NCBI RefSeq assembly: GCF_001949145.1
Contig: NW_019091539.1
Location: forward strand, 1,086,548 to 1,150,547
Length of the DNA stretch: 64,000 bases
From: Acanthaster planci
Taxonomy: Eukaryota > Echinodermata > Asteroidea > Valvatida > Acanthasteridae
Direction of reading: 5' to 3'
Positions 48,501 through 59,800 of this stretch are shown piece after piece (the stretch's first letter is position 1; each line of letters begins with the position of its first letter). Under the pieces are notes generated by a model. The model saw nothing but the letters and a program-made list of their open reading frames with translations, ran no database searches and was not told the origin of the DNA. Made by a program: the position numbers and the translations under genes.

Positions 48501-50188
48501 TTTTCATATGATTCTTTTTCTTTTGTACTGAAGGTCAATCATAGTAGTAGCAGCCACTTGTAGGAAAACCACGACTGTGACGTCAAAAGAGCAGGCCCTA
48601 TACTGTAATGAAGAAATCATTTCATTGCTACTACCCCAGCCAAAGCGTAGGAAATCAGAATAATGGTGAAAAGGTGACTTTTGGGGAAAAGAGCAAGCTC
48701 GAGGAAACTGGGTTAAAAGCAATTCTGCTACTGCAACAAGATACAAAATGTCAAAGAGTGACTGGATGCAGACAAACCTTGGCGTCGTCTCCAAAACCTG
48801 AGTAAGCGGAGGCCGTGAAGTACTGCATAAGATTGACGGAGCCTCCTTCATAATCATCCCCATAGCCTGTTGATATTTTTCAGAAAAGGTCACAAACAGA
48901 ATCAGACAATTTGTAAACTACTAGAAGCAAGTTTAGCATTATTCTTCAGAGGAATAACGTTACAAACTGCTTTCCAAATGCGGTGACCTGAAAACCACTG
49001 ATTCTTAACAGAACCTTCCTCAAAGACTAAAAAAATCCACTGCTTAATCCAAGGGTCTAATTATAACGAGTTTGCAAACCACAATCTTTGACTATAAGTA
49101 TGTTTATACAAATAGCATACATGTACATGTATACTGTCAATGGCTGGACCCGAATCAGTTTGAAACCAACATCTGTTTGAAGAAAGAAATACAACAGGAT
49201 TCAAATTTCCTTGTTGAACCAAATGCTGAGTAAAATTGAACACAACCAGTTTCCAGTTGTGGTTTATTTGATGATTTAAGCCACAATAATATGGGCAACT
49301 CACAATAACGCGCCTCCAAGAGTTTGCAACGCGTTGGCCAGTCGCATTGCGCAAAATCTGTTGACCCTTTCCAAATGTGCAAAGGGTTGACAGATTTCGC
49401 GCATTGTGATTTTCGTTAAAGTGATTAAAATGCCGCACATCCCTAATCAAATCCTTACACCCTTTCATCCAAAAGTAGCACCAATTACACCCTGCTGTTA
49501 CCTTTCAATATGGCTTCCCTGTGCTTATCATACCACGCCCTCTCTTGGGGGTCAGTCAGTACGTCGTAGGCCTTCTGGATGACAGCAAACTTCTCTGTGC
49601 ACTCGGTGATATTGTCAGGGTTCTTGTCTGCAAGGAGGGTTTGAGAGGTGAAATCATTCACAGGCAATTTATTTAGAAATACATTCACAGAGTGGTGTAT
49701 GAAATCATTTACTTGATCTTCTGTCCACAACCTGGGACACTGGTGTAGGATTACTTCAGGGGACAATTTTCATGGTAAGAGCAGTCACTGTGACTGGTCC
49801 TTGAACTGATTATTTTAAATTAAGTTAAATTAATGTACTGCATAAACTTTTAATCATTGCGCAGGTTGTTCATTTGCACTCCAATTCATTTTATATCGAC
49901 TGTAACATATCAAAACCAAGAAAGTTATCACAAGTCCCGCCGACACATTTCCAGTAAAAGCCAAATTGAGTTAGCTCAATGCACAGTTTTGGCCTCTTAT
50001 TTTATTTGTGCAGAGTCAGGATTTCTGCCAGACTTTGCAAATATTCACGATTAGTCTACAAATGGCAACCGACCCTTACCCGGGTGCCATTTCAGGGCAA
50101 GCCTCCGGTAGGCTTTCTTCAGCTCGGCATCGCCAGCATCCATCTCGACGCCCAGCACCTCATAGTGGCACCTCATCTGGCCAGGCAT
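42340..50188 (-). CDS. DNAJC21: DNAJC21, J-domain and C2H2 zinc-finger co-chaperone (gene model)
   Basis: Minus-strand exons 50188-50080, 49627-49502, 48866-48778, 47937-47635, 46893-46843, 45860-45781, 45424-45303, 44851-44767, 44132-43914, 43610-43241 and 42525-42340 join in phase to 579 residues, close to human DNAJC21. J-domain at residues 1-70 with HPD at 35-37; a DNAJC21-specific region ([32 protein letters not shown]); a charged coiled coil; U1-type zinc finger 1 (C310, C313, H326, H332); an acidic/Lys-rich stretch; zinc finger 2 (C529, C532, H545, H551); a basic tail. The family (yeast Jjj1) stimulates Hsp70 to release late factors from pre-60S ribosomal subunits. It is convergent with ZGLP1 and head-to-head with EEF1D across about 3.5 kb. 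Confidence 0.95.
42526..43240 (-). other. DNAJC21 last intron
   Basis: Contains the LINE remnant at 42849-42980; the rest shows nothing recognisable. The other DNAJC21 introns (for example 44133-44766, 45861-46842, 46894-47634, 47938-48777, 48867-49501, 49628-50079) hold no further exon that I can support; 47199-47213 has a CTCF-like motif. Confidence 0.55.
42849..42980 (+). mobile_element. LINE retrotransposon C-terminal remnant
   Basis: Plus-strand reading gives [20 protein letters not shown], then after two stops [15 protein letters not shown] and PQL. The LNRLRTG-H-C...W...C-x-CG-x-EQT-x-x-HLL-x-CP pattern is the cysteine motif at the C-terminus of many non-LTR retrotransposon reverse transcriptases. 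The last Cys is replaced by a stop and no RT core is left. It lies in the last intron of DNAJC21, antisense to it. Confidence 0.7.
43241..43610 (-). CDS. DNAJC21: DNAJC21 exon 10: basic/low-complexity region
   Basis: 370 nt, phase 2 to 0, donor AGG|GTAAGG. Begins [14 protein letters not shown] like the family, then continues open through weakly conserved charged sequence. An internal GTAAGT at 43570 would end the exon early in the same phase. Confidence 0.8.
43914..44132 (-). CDS. DNAJC21: DNAJC21 exon 9: rest of zinc finger 1 and acidic region
   Basis: 219 nt, phase 2 to 2. Encodes [18 protein letters not shown] (both histidines), then a strongly acidic stretch. Donor AACAA|GTGAGT. Confidence 0.92.
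44767..44851 (-). CDS. DNAJC21: DNAJC21 exon 8: first part of zinc finger 1
   Basis: 85 nt, phase 1 to 2, coding [17 protein letters not shown] with the two zinc-binding cysteines. Donor AAAGC|GTAAAT. Confidence 0.92.
45303..45424 (-). CDS. DNAJC21: DNAJC21 exon 7
   Basis: 122 nt, phase 2 to 1, donor GCC|GTAAGT. Encodes [20 protein letters not shown] and LQEEFGD, matching the MEKELQEMEARYEKEFGD type segment of the family. Confidence 0.9.
45781..45860 (-). CDS. DNAJC21: DNAJC21 exon 6: coiled coil
   Basis: 80 nt, phase 0 to 2, coding [20 protein letters not shown] and onward. Donor GAGAA|GTGGGT was chosen over GTATTT four bases later because only it is in phase with exon 7. Confidence 0.88.
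46843..46893 (-). CDS. DNAJC21: DNAJC21 exon 5
   Basis: 51 nt, phase 0 to 0, coding [17 protein letters not shown], a highly conserved family signature. Confidence 0.93.
47635..47937 (-). CDS. DNAJC21: DNAJC21 exon 4
   Basis: 303 nt, phase 0 to 0, donor AGG|GTAAGT. Encodes [40 protein letters not shown] and the start of the Lys/Glu-rich coiled coil. Confidence 0.95.
48778..48866 (-). CDS. DNAJC21: DNAJC21 exon 3
   Basis: 89 nt, phase 1 to 0. Encodes [20 protein letters not shown], matching the DLLRYFT...CYSGYGDD segment of the family. Confidence 0.93.
49502..49627 (-). CDS. DNAJC21: DNAJC21 exon 2: end of J-domain
   Basis: 126 nt, phase 1 to 1. Encodes DKNPDN, then [20 protein letters not shown] and KHREAIL, nearly identical to the family. 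Confidence 0.95.
50080..50188 (-). CDS. DNAJC21: DNAJC21 exon 1: J-domain helices I-II
   Basis: ATG at 50188, coding [17 protein letters not shown] through LALKWHP; donor CCGG|GTAAGG in phase 1 splits the HPD codon for Asp. An acceptor-like CTTTTCTCCCAG ends at 50242, so the 5' UTR may have its own intron. An out-of-frame upstream ATG at 50204 overlaps the start. Confidence 0.93.
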
Positions 50189-50241
50189 GGTGTCTAGAGT
50201 TCATGTAGATTTCTCTGGTACAACTTCTAAAGGGTATTTTG

Positions 50242-53200
50242 CTGGGAGAAAAGACAAATGGCTGCTCATCAGTCTTGCTTAAACCACTGCTGAGGACATT
50301 CTGTGTGACAAATTTCAATGTTAATAACAGTCGGCCTACTGCTTATTGGATTATGCAAACATAAAGAAAACAGACTCGCCCTTCTTCTAAAACTTGACGG
50401 CCTTCTAATTCTTGAGGTAGACTACTAGTGCCTCATGAAAGGCTGCAACCTTATTTCTTTGAAGTAATCAAACAGCAATAAATCAACACCTGGAAATTAA
50501 ACTCTGTCAAAAAAAGTTTTGAAATGGATTTCTGAGTTGGTCCAGACGAAGCGAAACACAGCCAAAAGAAATGGGGGTGAGGGACAAGGCTGGGAGAAAA
50601 GTTAAATAAGTTAAAATTACATATTGAGCGCAAGCCTGCTGGTACTAAAGTACTGGTAAACAGTGCTAAATGGACACTGCACGATTATGAAATCCCCATC
50701 ATGCTTGATATGTCATGTCTTAATATTATTACAACAGGCAGATAGGTGATATGTAGACAGGGTCCTAGTTGGCCTAGGCCTACACAGACTAGCTGACTAG
50801 TGTCCACTGCATCTGTTGGGTACGATCAGATGATGTGCGCTATTGGCAATCACCTGTTTCAATGGAGGTAGGGCCTAGGCCGAGTTGTTCTTTTTCACGA
50901 TTTGCCCATTCCACCTTCACTGCCATCAGCCAATTCGTTCATGAATCATTATTTTCTATTTCACGGTTATTTATGACAGTTTTGAAAGAGAGAAGCAAAC
51001 AGGATCCATCATTGCTGTTGCAACCAGACTGCCAGCAAGGGCTTTGTTAGGGGCGTGCATCCTGAGCACTCCTCCTTGGCCTACTGTTAGTTTGGCCTAC
51101 CCCAGAACTGTGGTATGGGGTCCAACGTCCACAACACGGACGTGGGAGCAGGGTGGACATTGGACCCTACAGTTCTGGCGGTAAGTTTGGTCTTATTCAC
51201 CATTAAATTTCAAACGATTAACAGGTTAGGACTAGGCCTACTTGTTTAATACTGAATGTCAAACAAAGAATAAGCATGGAATAAGTAGTAACTAACTTCA
51301 CAACTGCCACGTTAAGTGTACATGTATGATGTAGGCTATGGCATTAGCACAACGTTATACAAATCTAACATGAAGAACATGAAGAATAAACAATTTACGT
51401 TTAATGTACTGTTAATCTTGATCGGGTTTTTCAATATTACTCCTGATCTTCCTCCTAATCCTAACGCATTGATACAGGTGGAGATCGAGAGATCTGATAT
51501 GTGATGTGACATATTACACGAATGTCGCTGGTTTCACAAGTCGTCTGCAATGTATGGTATCCTCTTCTCGCTGTTTTCCTGCTTAACTTCGATATGAGAA
51601 TTGAGTCAATTCACAGAGCCACTTGAGGCTCCAGACTAATTGCGCCACATGGTAAATCCTTTTACCCAGAGCTAAACTGGCATTTCCTCAACAAAGCGTA
51701 CAAAGTGATCTACATCGTACCTCAGAAAGAGGTTGACAGCCTTTCTTTCGGTGCTCTTCAATACTGGCAAACCGAATGTAAACGTTGTAGCAATTAATAT
51801 CCACTTTACTTGATAAAGCTCGGGCAAAATAATTTATTTGACACATGTTTAAAAAGTACATTGATTAGGTTAATATCAGCCGTGTTAAGTTATGACTGTG
51901 TTTTTCAACCACCTGAAAAATGAGATTTTACTTTTGCATTCTTTTGCGTTGTCGCCAAATGCCGATAGAGGGCGTTAATTGTCGAACTTGGACATGTTGG
52001 GCATGGGCCACAGACATAAACGCAAAGACCGCCAGTTGTGCACGTATAACCGTGATCTTGAAAAGTATGGGTAAATAGTGGGCAAAGCGATGGATGGCAG
52101 CGTGTTCAGTGCACAATTACTTGCAACTCACTTAAGCCTACATTGCTCAAAATTGTTTATATAGCCTATGACTATGTGCTCCCAAAATATGATCACTTTT
52201 TTGCTCCTTGGTACTGCTAATGCTATCTGTTCTTTTCAAATGTTGCATCTGCATTGTTTTGAATCCCTATGGGCCAGATTAAGTAAATACAGGATATTTT
52301 TTACTATCACAAAATGACTTTATAGAATTTCGTCGCTGGAATTCTTCAACGGTGCGTGAATTCCCAATACCAAGGGATGCATCTGCCCATAGTTTGGATT
52401 ACAGTTGGGCATCGTGCAGGTCACGAAAAGCCCCTGTAGTTTTGAATAGGATCTGGTGGTCTATGCATTTATATGTCTATGGCATGGGCAGAGATAAAGC
52501 AAAGATCGTATAGAGCTGCGTAGCAAGAGGGAGAACTTTACTGTGAACAGGCATAAAAGTTGCGTAATCGCATGGGTGCCATTTGGGTTGGACTACACAG
52601 GCACGCGCGTCTGGTGTGCCTGCACCAGCGCCTATTCACACTCGAATGGTGCCCATGGTGATAACACCTGTTTGGCAGAGTTCTCCATCTAGACTATCTT
52701 TGGCTAAAGTGTTTTCGAAACAACAGGCTTTGGCATCTGCAATTTAATGTGGGATTCAGTGTAAACAATAAAAGCCTAATTGTGCAACTATTTTGGGGTA
52801 GAGAGAAAAAGGGAAAGATGTTACTTTAATACCCCTTTTAAAATAAGTTTGGAACAGTGAAATCTTGGAAAATAACTGTCCAGTTGTGTTCAGAATTACA
52901 ATATTCAATTTTAAGAATTTCATCAGAACATCTTCATGCAATACAGGGGAAGAAAGTTTACAGGTTTTCTGTTTGATGGTCTAGGCTCTGTCTTGACGGT
53001 AGGCCTTGTTGTGAGTCAAAATGTTCCCGGGTAGGCATACTTTCTGCCCAATTTTTCACTGGTTTATCTGAAATAAATCTGGACATTGTGACAGGTTGTG
53101 CTAGGCATTTATATTACTCTGCATTATCTGATCATATTAACTGGAAAGTTATTTTCAAAGACTTTGGTGTTCCTGACCAATTTTTGGGGTATTAACCCCA

Positions 53201-53318
53201 ACCTTCCCCTACCACACAGAATTAAACAGTAGTAAAGGGTTTAATTCTGTGGAGATAGGTCTGGTAGGCCCAGACAGCTGGCTTTTGCATTGGTTTTGGC
53301 ATACCTCAGAAAAATTAA
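50242..53318. other. Intergenic region between DNAJC21 and EEF1D
   Basis: The head-to-head spacer that should carry both promoters and the EEF1D leader exon. No coding segment recognised. It holds the hairpin at 51101-51178 and an AGAGGGCG motif at 51961-51975. The leader exon itself could not be located. Confidence 0.5.
51101..51178. repeat. Long imperfect inverted repeat (hairpin)
   Basis: CCCAGAACTGT...GGGTCCAACGTCCAC pairs with GTGGACATTGGACCC...ACAGTTCTGG with one mismatch and a small bulge on the left arm; about 25 paired bases per arm and a loop of about 20. Could be a tiny inverted-repeat element or an RNA hairpin. Confidence 0.6.
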
Positions 53319-53346
53319 NNNNNNNNNNNNNNNNNNNNNNNNNNNN
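53319..53346. other. Assembly gap (28 N)
   Basis: A run of 28 N marks unresolved sequence upstream of the first EEF1D coding exon; part of the leader region may be missing. Confidence 0.99.
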
Positions 53347-53668
53347 AGAGTAAAATCTTTCAAAACAACCTTGAAAATGTCCACTGTTGGTCTTTAACCC
53401 AGGCCCTCATCATGTCTTCTTGGGGTCCACAAACATGACTGAGATCTGTCATGTCTGTGTGCCTGAACTGTCCAGCCTGGTGTTTATGAAGTAATTGAAG
53501 TGCAACCAAATGACAGTAAAATATACTCCTAATTAAGATTATTAACACTAATGAATGAAACCTTCGGGTAGCTTGGATCTTACTTTGGTCGTTTGAAACG
53601 CACACTGAACATATAGTTCCCAGGGATGTTTGTCCAAGTTTGTAGCCTCTGTTTTTCCTCCATTGCAG

Positions 53669-53829
53669 AAATTGAATCTAGTCCCACTCAATACTTGGGC
53701 AGACGTCAACTCAATATGGCCCACCCAATGATGATGGAAGGAGTCTGGTTTGAGAAGTACAGGGTAGATGATGCCGAGAAGGCTTACCAGGAGCACAGAG
53801 CCAAAGAGTTGTCTGGACTGGTGGTGGAG
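53669..53829 (+). CDS. EEF1D: EEF1D first coding exon (UTR 53669-53715)
   Basis: Acceptor CCTCCATTGCAG then 47 nt of leader, ATG at 53716 and 38 codons (MAHPMMMEGVWFEKYRVDDA...), donor GAG|GTAGGT, phase 0. Confidence 0.9.
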
Positions 53830-56800
53830 GTAGGTACAGACATGTACATGCAGCAAGGTAGAGCTCACAACTCCACTTCAAGGTTACACAAACTTCAAAT
53901 TTTGAAAAAGCAATTCATTGATAGATCGGATTTATTTATCTGGGGGGATTATTCGTTTGAAATGCGTCAAAATTTGTAACTTAAATATACATGTGTAGAT
54001 GTATCTAATTCACTTCAGTGTAAAGATCTTTAAGACTATATGAGTGTTCAACTTAAAAAAGTGCAGACATGTAACCTTTTCTGTTACAACCTTCAGCAAA
54101 TTTCACTAGTAAGTTTGTAAGTCTTCTGTGGTTTGGGAAAGGTACAGTGTAAGTTTGCTTGCCTTTGGAATTTTGAAAAAAATGCATCCGCTGTGCATTA
54201 GACTGTTACAGGTACTTTACATGTACCCTAGGTAATGGGTGATCAATTGGGCTTACATGTATATTGATAAAGGGTAATGGACTTGTATCTTTCAACTCTT
54301 ATTACCAAAACTTCTTTCTCTCTGTGGTGGTTCATGTATCTGGTTCGGCGGGTGAAGGTCTTCCAAGGGAGTGAGCACATTTTGTTGTGCTGTCTGTTCC
54401 AAACCTTACATCCAAATTTGTCTTTCCTAAGTTCAGAGATTGTAGCCTTTCTTTTTCACAGAAATCCTTGCTTCAATTTCAAACCAAGCAGTGAACGTCT
54501 TTCAGACCTGTGTTTAATATTTTCTTCCTTTTTTCATATTTTCATTTTGTTACGGCTGTTTGCCAAGGGCTGGGTGGCTCATTTAGCATGTTTAGAAGTT
54601 ACCCTATCCTTTCTTCAGCATTTGCCAAAACCAAATAATAAGTATTTCATCATGTTCCTGATTAAGATCCTTTCCCGTCCGTGATTAGCTCTGTACGGGG
54701 TCAGTCTGCTGGATTTTCTCTGCACCATTGTCCTAACATCCAGTTGCACAAGGCCTATTTCACCAACACAATAAGTCTGTGTTACATCAAACCAGTGGGG
54801 TAGCCAGGCTCTTGGGGGAGGGGGGAGTTCTTGGGGGGGGTTGCCTCTTGGATACGGCACAGGACCTTGACTCAGTAGCAATTGCCGTTTATCTTTACAC
54901 TAAGACACTCCTTGTAGACTGGCCCTAGTGTGGTGCTTGTCAGCGCTTTATGTGTGCCCCTGTTTGCAATTGTCTGTTTCATGTACATGTACTAACATGT
55001 TGCTGGGTTTTCCACAATTGTGCCGTTGTTTTGCTCTGACATATCTCAGTCCAGTTGGGCAAGTTTGCTTGTCTGCCTTCAAGTTTTCAAAAATTGGACA
55101 TGCTAGGTGATGTGTTGGTGTTGGGTTGGAAGATTAAGGGAACTGACGCTGAAAAGTGTTTCAGCTGTGTGACCTCTGCTTACTGAAATCAGGAAAATTA
55201 GATTTATGGCTTACTCTTGAATGTTATTTGAAATTTGTGACCTTATGAATTGGAATGGTGACATTGTGAATTGCAGTGGAAAAACTAATTTCTGTGGTTT
55301 GTTTTAATCAGAATATCACATGCTCTGCTTTTGATTCCTGATTTTGGTAGACTGGGCCACATTTGTCATGCAGTTTTTGCACTTTAACTGCATTTGTTGC
55401 AGCTTTCCCGTTTGTTCCCAGCAATGGCCTGTATCACCCCACTGTTTGAGTACCTGTTTTTACACAAATACTTTTTCAATAGATATGCAGCAGTTTTCTT
55501 TAAGCAACTTTTGTCCACAAGAGTAATTGCAGATTCATCCTGCTTGACCCCCCCAAAAGGCACAAAATGCCTGCTCTGTCATTTCTTAATTATCAATTAC
55601 AGTCATGTCAAAAGTAATGTAAAAAGGCCGTAGATTTTAATTGTCACTCATTACCACTGAAAACTCTCTATGAGTGCGATTGATTCATAATAGAAAGGGT
55701 CCATTCTCATAATTCTTATAATGTTTAAAGCTAATTGGGGTCAGGTGGTTCTCGTTCGTATGGTATCCAGTATTCATCATCGGTAGCCAGAGTTATTTTG
55801 CCTTCAAACTGCCACATCGTCAGAAGAGTTTCCTGCAATGCAAAAATGTAATAAATAATACAAACATTAAATACAAAAGTGTTATACTATTCACAGAATG
55901 CCAAGAGCAAGCAAAAACGGCATGTCTCCTGACCATTTTCCCCCCAAATATATTAGAGATGTGATACTTTCTCATTTTTCTTTGTCGTACATGATTGTGC
56001 AAGTGGTGGAAAGGATTAAAGTAAGAAAAAATGCTTTGGGATTCTTTTTTTCCATCTGCATTAAAAAAAAATGCATTAAAAACTTTCTTTGCAAATAATC
56101 ACCAAAGCCAGCATTGCAAATACTGTCATGCTATCGGATATTAAAAAAAAGTCACTACGATTCGGAAATGAGCCCTTTCTGTCAACAGTGAAGCAGGGTA
56201 CCAGGTAAGGGACCTGCCAACATGCGCATGGCTATGGACTGTGCACAAACCTACACTTGTCGTTCTCTCTGCACTACCTGCAGGCCTCCAGCCCTAGCGC
56301 CCAATCAGAATCGGCCAAGAGCGACCTCGCTGGCCAGATTGCACGTGCACGACAGAACATTCAAAACACACTGAATGCTGTGAGTAAACGGCCCGCTTTT
56401 ATAAAAAAGATTTGATGGATCTGTAAATCCTTGTTGGTGTCAAAAGTCAAATATGACTTATGAGCAAATGATATGTTTAATCCATTTTATCCGTTGTCAT
56501 TTTTTTAAAAAACCCATTTGTGTAATTTTTTTCAGTCACTGAGGTCGCAAGCATGGACACGAGTCTCTTTTCTTAGTCCGTTGGTTTTTTTTTTTCATTG
56601 TTATGGATGGCGGCTCCGGTTTGTGTTCGTTTCATGTAATTAACAAGTGAAATTATTTTGCAGAGCAAGTGCATGTTTCTTTTGTTTGTGATTTTAAAAA
56701 CTTTACATTCACATTTAATCTAAAATATACATCAGTTGAGACCCTGATAACAGAGGGAAGATACGTATTTTGCAAGAGTTTTGATTTCAGAAGCTGGAAT

Positions 56801-59800
56801 TTGAGCCAGAATGTGGACTTGCAGCCCTACCAGTCCAGAATTTATTTCCCATCCAAAGTTTTCTTGGTACAAGTAGATATGCATACTTGATTGAGCAGCA
56901 GTTACTGTTTGCGTGAACACAGCATGCTGTAAGACCATCTCTGAAATGGAAAGAAGTGTGATGTGAGGGTTTCTTGCTTTGTGAGACAGTCTTGCCCAAA
57001 AAATACACATCCCTCTCCAAAAACAGGGGATCTGAGCCTCTTTAATCAAAAGGCCAGTAAATGCAATATCATAGAATTCAGAGAAACATGGAGACATCTG
57101 CAAGCTTCCTGAATTGACCTGTGTTTGCCAATGACAGGAGAGCATTTTTTTCGGTTGCCACTTGGCTGCCATCCCCTTTAACACTTCTTTCTAATCCCAA
57201 CCCATTGTGCCACTATCCATTTCTTCCATAGTGTGCTGGTGTGTGTTCCTAACACTAGAATGTACATAGTCAAAACATCTCTTAGCCCATGGGTTGCGGA
57301 GATGTATAAAAAAATAATTGAAAAATCGGAAATTACCACCAGTTTTGGATACAAATACTCGGCCCACTTCTCCAACTTTTCCTCTCTGTACTCTACCTTC
57401 ATGTCTAACCCTGACCACACCCCAAACCAATGTGCCCATCTCCTCTCCTACCCCAAACTTTCCACAGTTGTCCTTTTTTCGTATTAAGCATCGTGTGATT
57501 ATTCTCAGCTTGCATGTTCCATTAACTCTGTCCATCGTCAATTTGACCAGTTTAAAACCAGTCAACTTGAATATATGACAGTTGGTGTTCCTACTTTGCT
57601 GCACAGGACTGGAGGTGTAGTGAAGATTTATGTGCTTAGAATACCCAGACGTATATGTAACTTAGAGTGTCAGTTACATGTATCAACAGTAGCAGCAGTG
57701 GCTGCTTTTACAAGTTCAGAGCTTGAACAATTTTCTACTCTAACCCCCACACAGCTTGTTAAAAATTGTATTTGAAATGGTAGGATTCACGAGAGTTTAA
57801 GTCAGTGAGTGCCCTTGTTAAATTCACAAATACCATGAAACCTTTTTTCCATTGTGAGTTAACCAATTCCCAAGAGAGCCATTCGGAAAGACAAACAAAA
57901 AGAAACAACACTGTCCATGTTTAGGGGGAGGGAAGTGTTTGCCTCCTGAAGGATGAAGATACCCCCAGTCTGGTCATACTTATCAGTAACTTATCAGAAT
58001 CAGTAACACTCAGCATGATCCCCTGTTCAGGTCCAAACCCGCGGTAAGACGCCATTGTACATGTAACTACCAACTATGGCTGCGTCTGGAAAGGGTGTTG
58101 TTCACAGCTGTGGCTATTCGCTGTAGTGCATCAGTGGCAAGAAACCAAAGCCGTAGCCACTGAATGCTCAGTAGCCTTACAACTTGTCCTCCTGATGCAT
58201 ATTGCATGTGTATTATTTTGCGCTCGTTCATACATGCAGCAGTAAATTGTATGGTGATATATTAGTCAGTGTTCTGTTACTTCTGTGTTCAATGCTCATT
58301 GTCACATTTCTGTGAAATGTGAAAACATCATAAATATATGTAAGCAATTAGAGTTGCGAAGTAATAAATTGAACTTTTTATCAGCCTGGAAGAAAGAAAA
58401 CAGAAAGCCCCCTAAAACAAAAAATATAAAAAAATTAAAAAATCAACTGATTGGAACAATTCAAAATGCATGAAAGCAAAGTTATTTTGCTGCATAAATT
58501 TTATTTGGGTAGCAAATGTTATCCTTCAGTTTTTGTTGATGATAAAGTAAAGTTAAAATGTATTTTCACTTGAGAAAATCACTGGAACATCTCCTTATGT
58601 TTCCTCTTCAAGGGTGTTGGCCTGGGAATCGGGGTAACAGTTGACAACCCAGACCTTGCTGCACGTCTCGCTGCAGTCGAGAAGGAAAATGCCGATCTGC
58701 GTCGAGGTGAGTTGAATCATTCAGTAAAACGGCCTCTATGGTTTTTTTGGTCATACTGTGATCAAATGAGACTTTATGTGTTCACTTGGTTATGCTAGTT
58801 TGGTTTGGACTTACTGTGGTATTTTTGCAAAACTGTCTAGGCAATAGGTGCATGACATGAGTGGTGTCGAAGTGTAGCCTAGCCCGACTTTTTCAAACAG
58901 TAAGATACCATTATCGCAATCCTTTAACAAAATCGGACTTCACAAATACTGACCCTCAGTGGTCTTTTGTTCAAGATCTAAATCTCACTGCATCACCGCT
59001 TTTTGACACTCGAAGACAATGTCACAGAGCAATATTTACTTCAGCACCCGGTTGTGACCCACAGTCGCTTTAGGGCTCCACACACGCTCAACCTCCACCG
59101 TTTGAACCTCTGTGCGTGCACAAACTCAATGTGAATCACTCAAGCAGGGAGATAAGTACTGATGTTACCCTGCGTACAGAATTCACCAGAGCATGTTTGA
59201 TTGTCCTCCGTTTTATGACCCTGAAGAGTCCCTGGATGTTCACACGTCATCCTGCATGGCCGAATAGTACATTTACGAAGAACAACTCCCCACGTCTGTC
59301 TTCATGACAGCTCTCTTTTCTAATTTTAACTTCAACAGTGACAGCAGACCTCCAAGCAGCTGTCAGCAAGTTGACGGAGAGAGTCAATGCCCTTGACATG
59401 AAATCCCCTGCTGCTCCGGCTGCAGTGAGTTTTACTCTTTGGCTAAATATTTAGGTTTTTTGCCCTTCCGTAGTAAGGTCCCCCCCAGTGTTCAAATGTG
59501 ATAATGAACTGGTTTGAATACTTCCTCTTACCTCTCATTCATCAGATGTTTGATAGAATTTTTGGGTCAATCATCGCAAATGTCTTTGTCTTTCTGTGAT
59601 GTCAACCTTGAGCTCATGTGTACATGGTCTCAAGTTCCAAAGTTCCATCGGATGTAATCAATGCCAGTTCCCACTGTTACACTATTTGAACCAGCCAGCT
59701 GACCATGGCCAGTGTTGTAGTTGATTGGTTCGAAGACATCTGTGCTGCCTATGAAATCACCAAAGTAAGACTTGTAGAAGGTTGCTCACCATCTTTTTGT

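Noticed and set aside
56732-57604. Two minus-strand open frames of 150 and 137 codons
   Set aside because: No recognisable domain and no supporting splice sites; treated as chance frames in an EEF1D intron.
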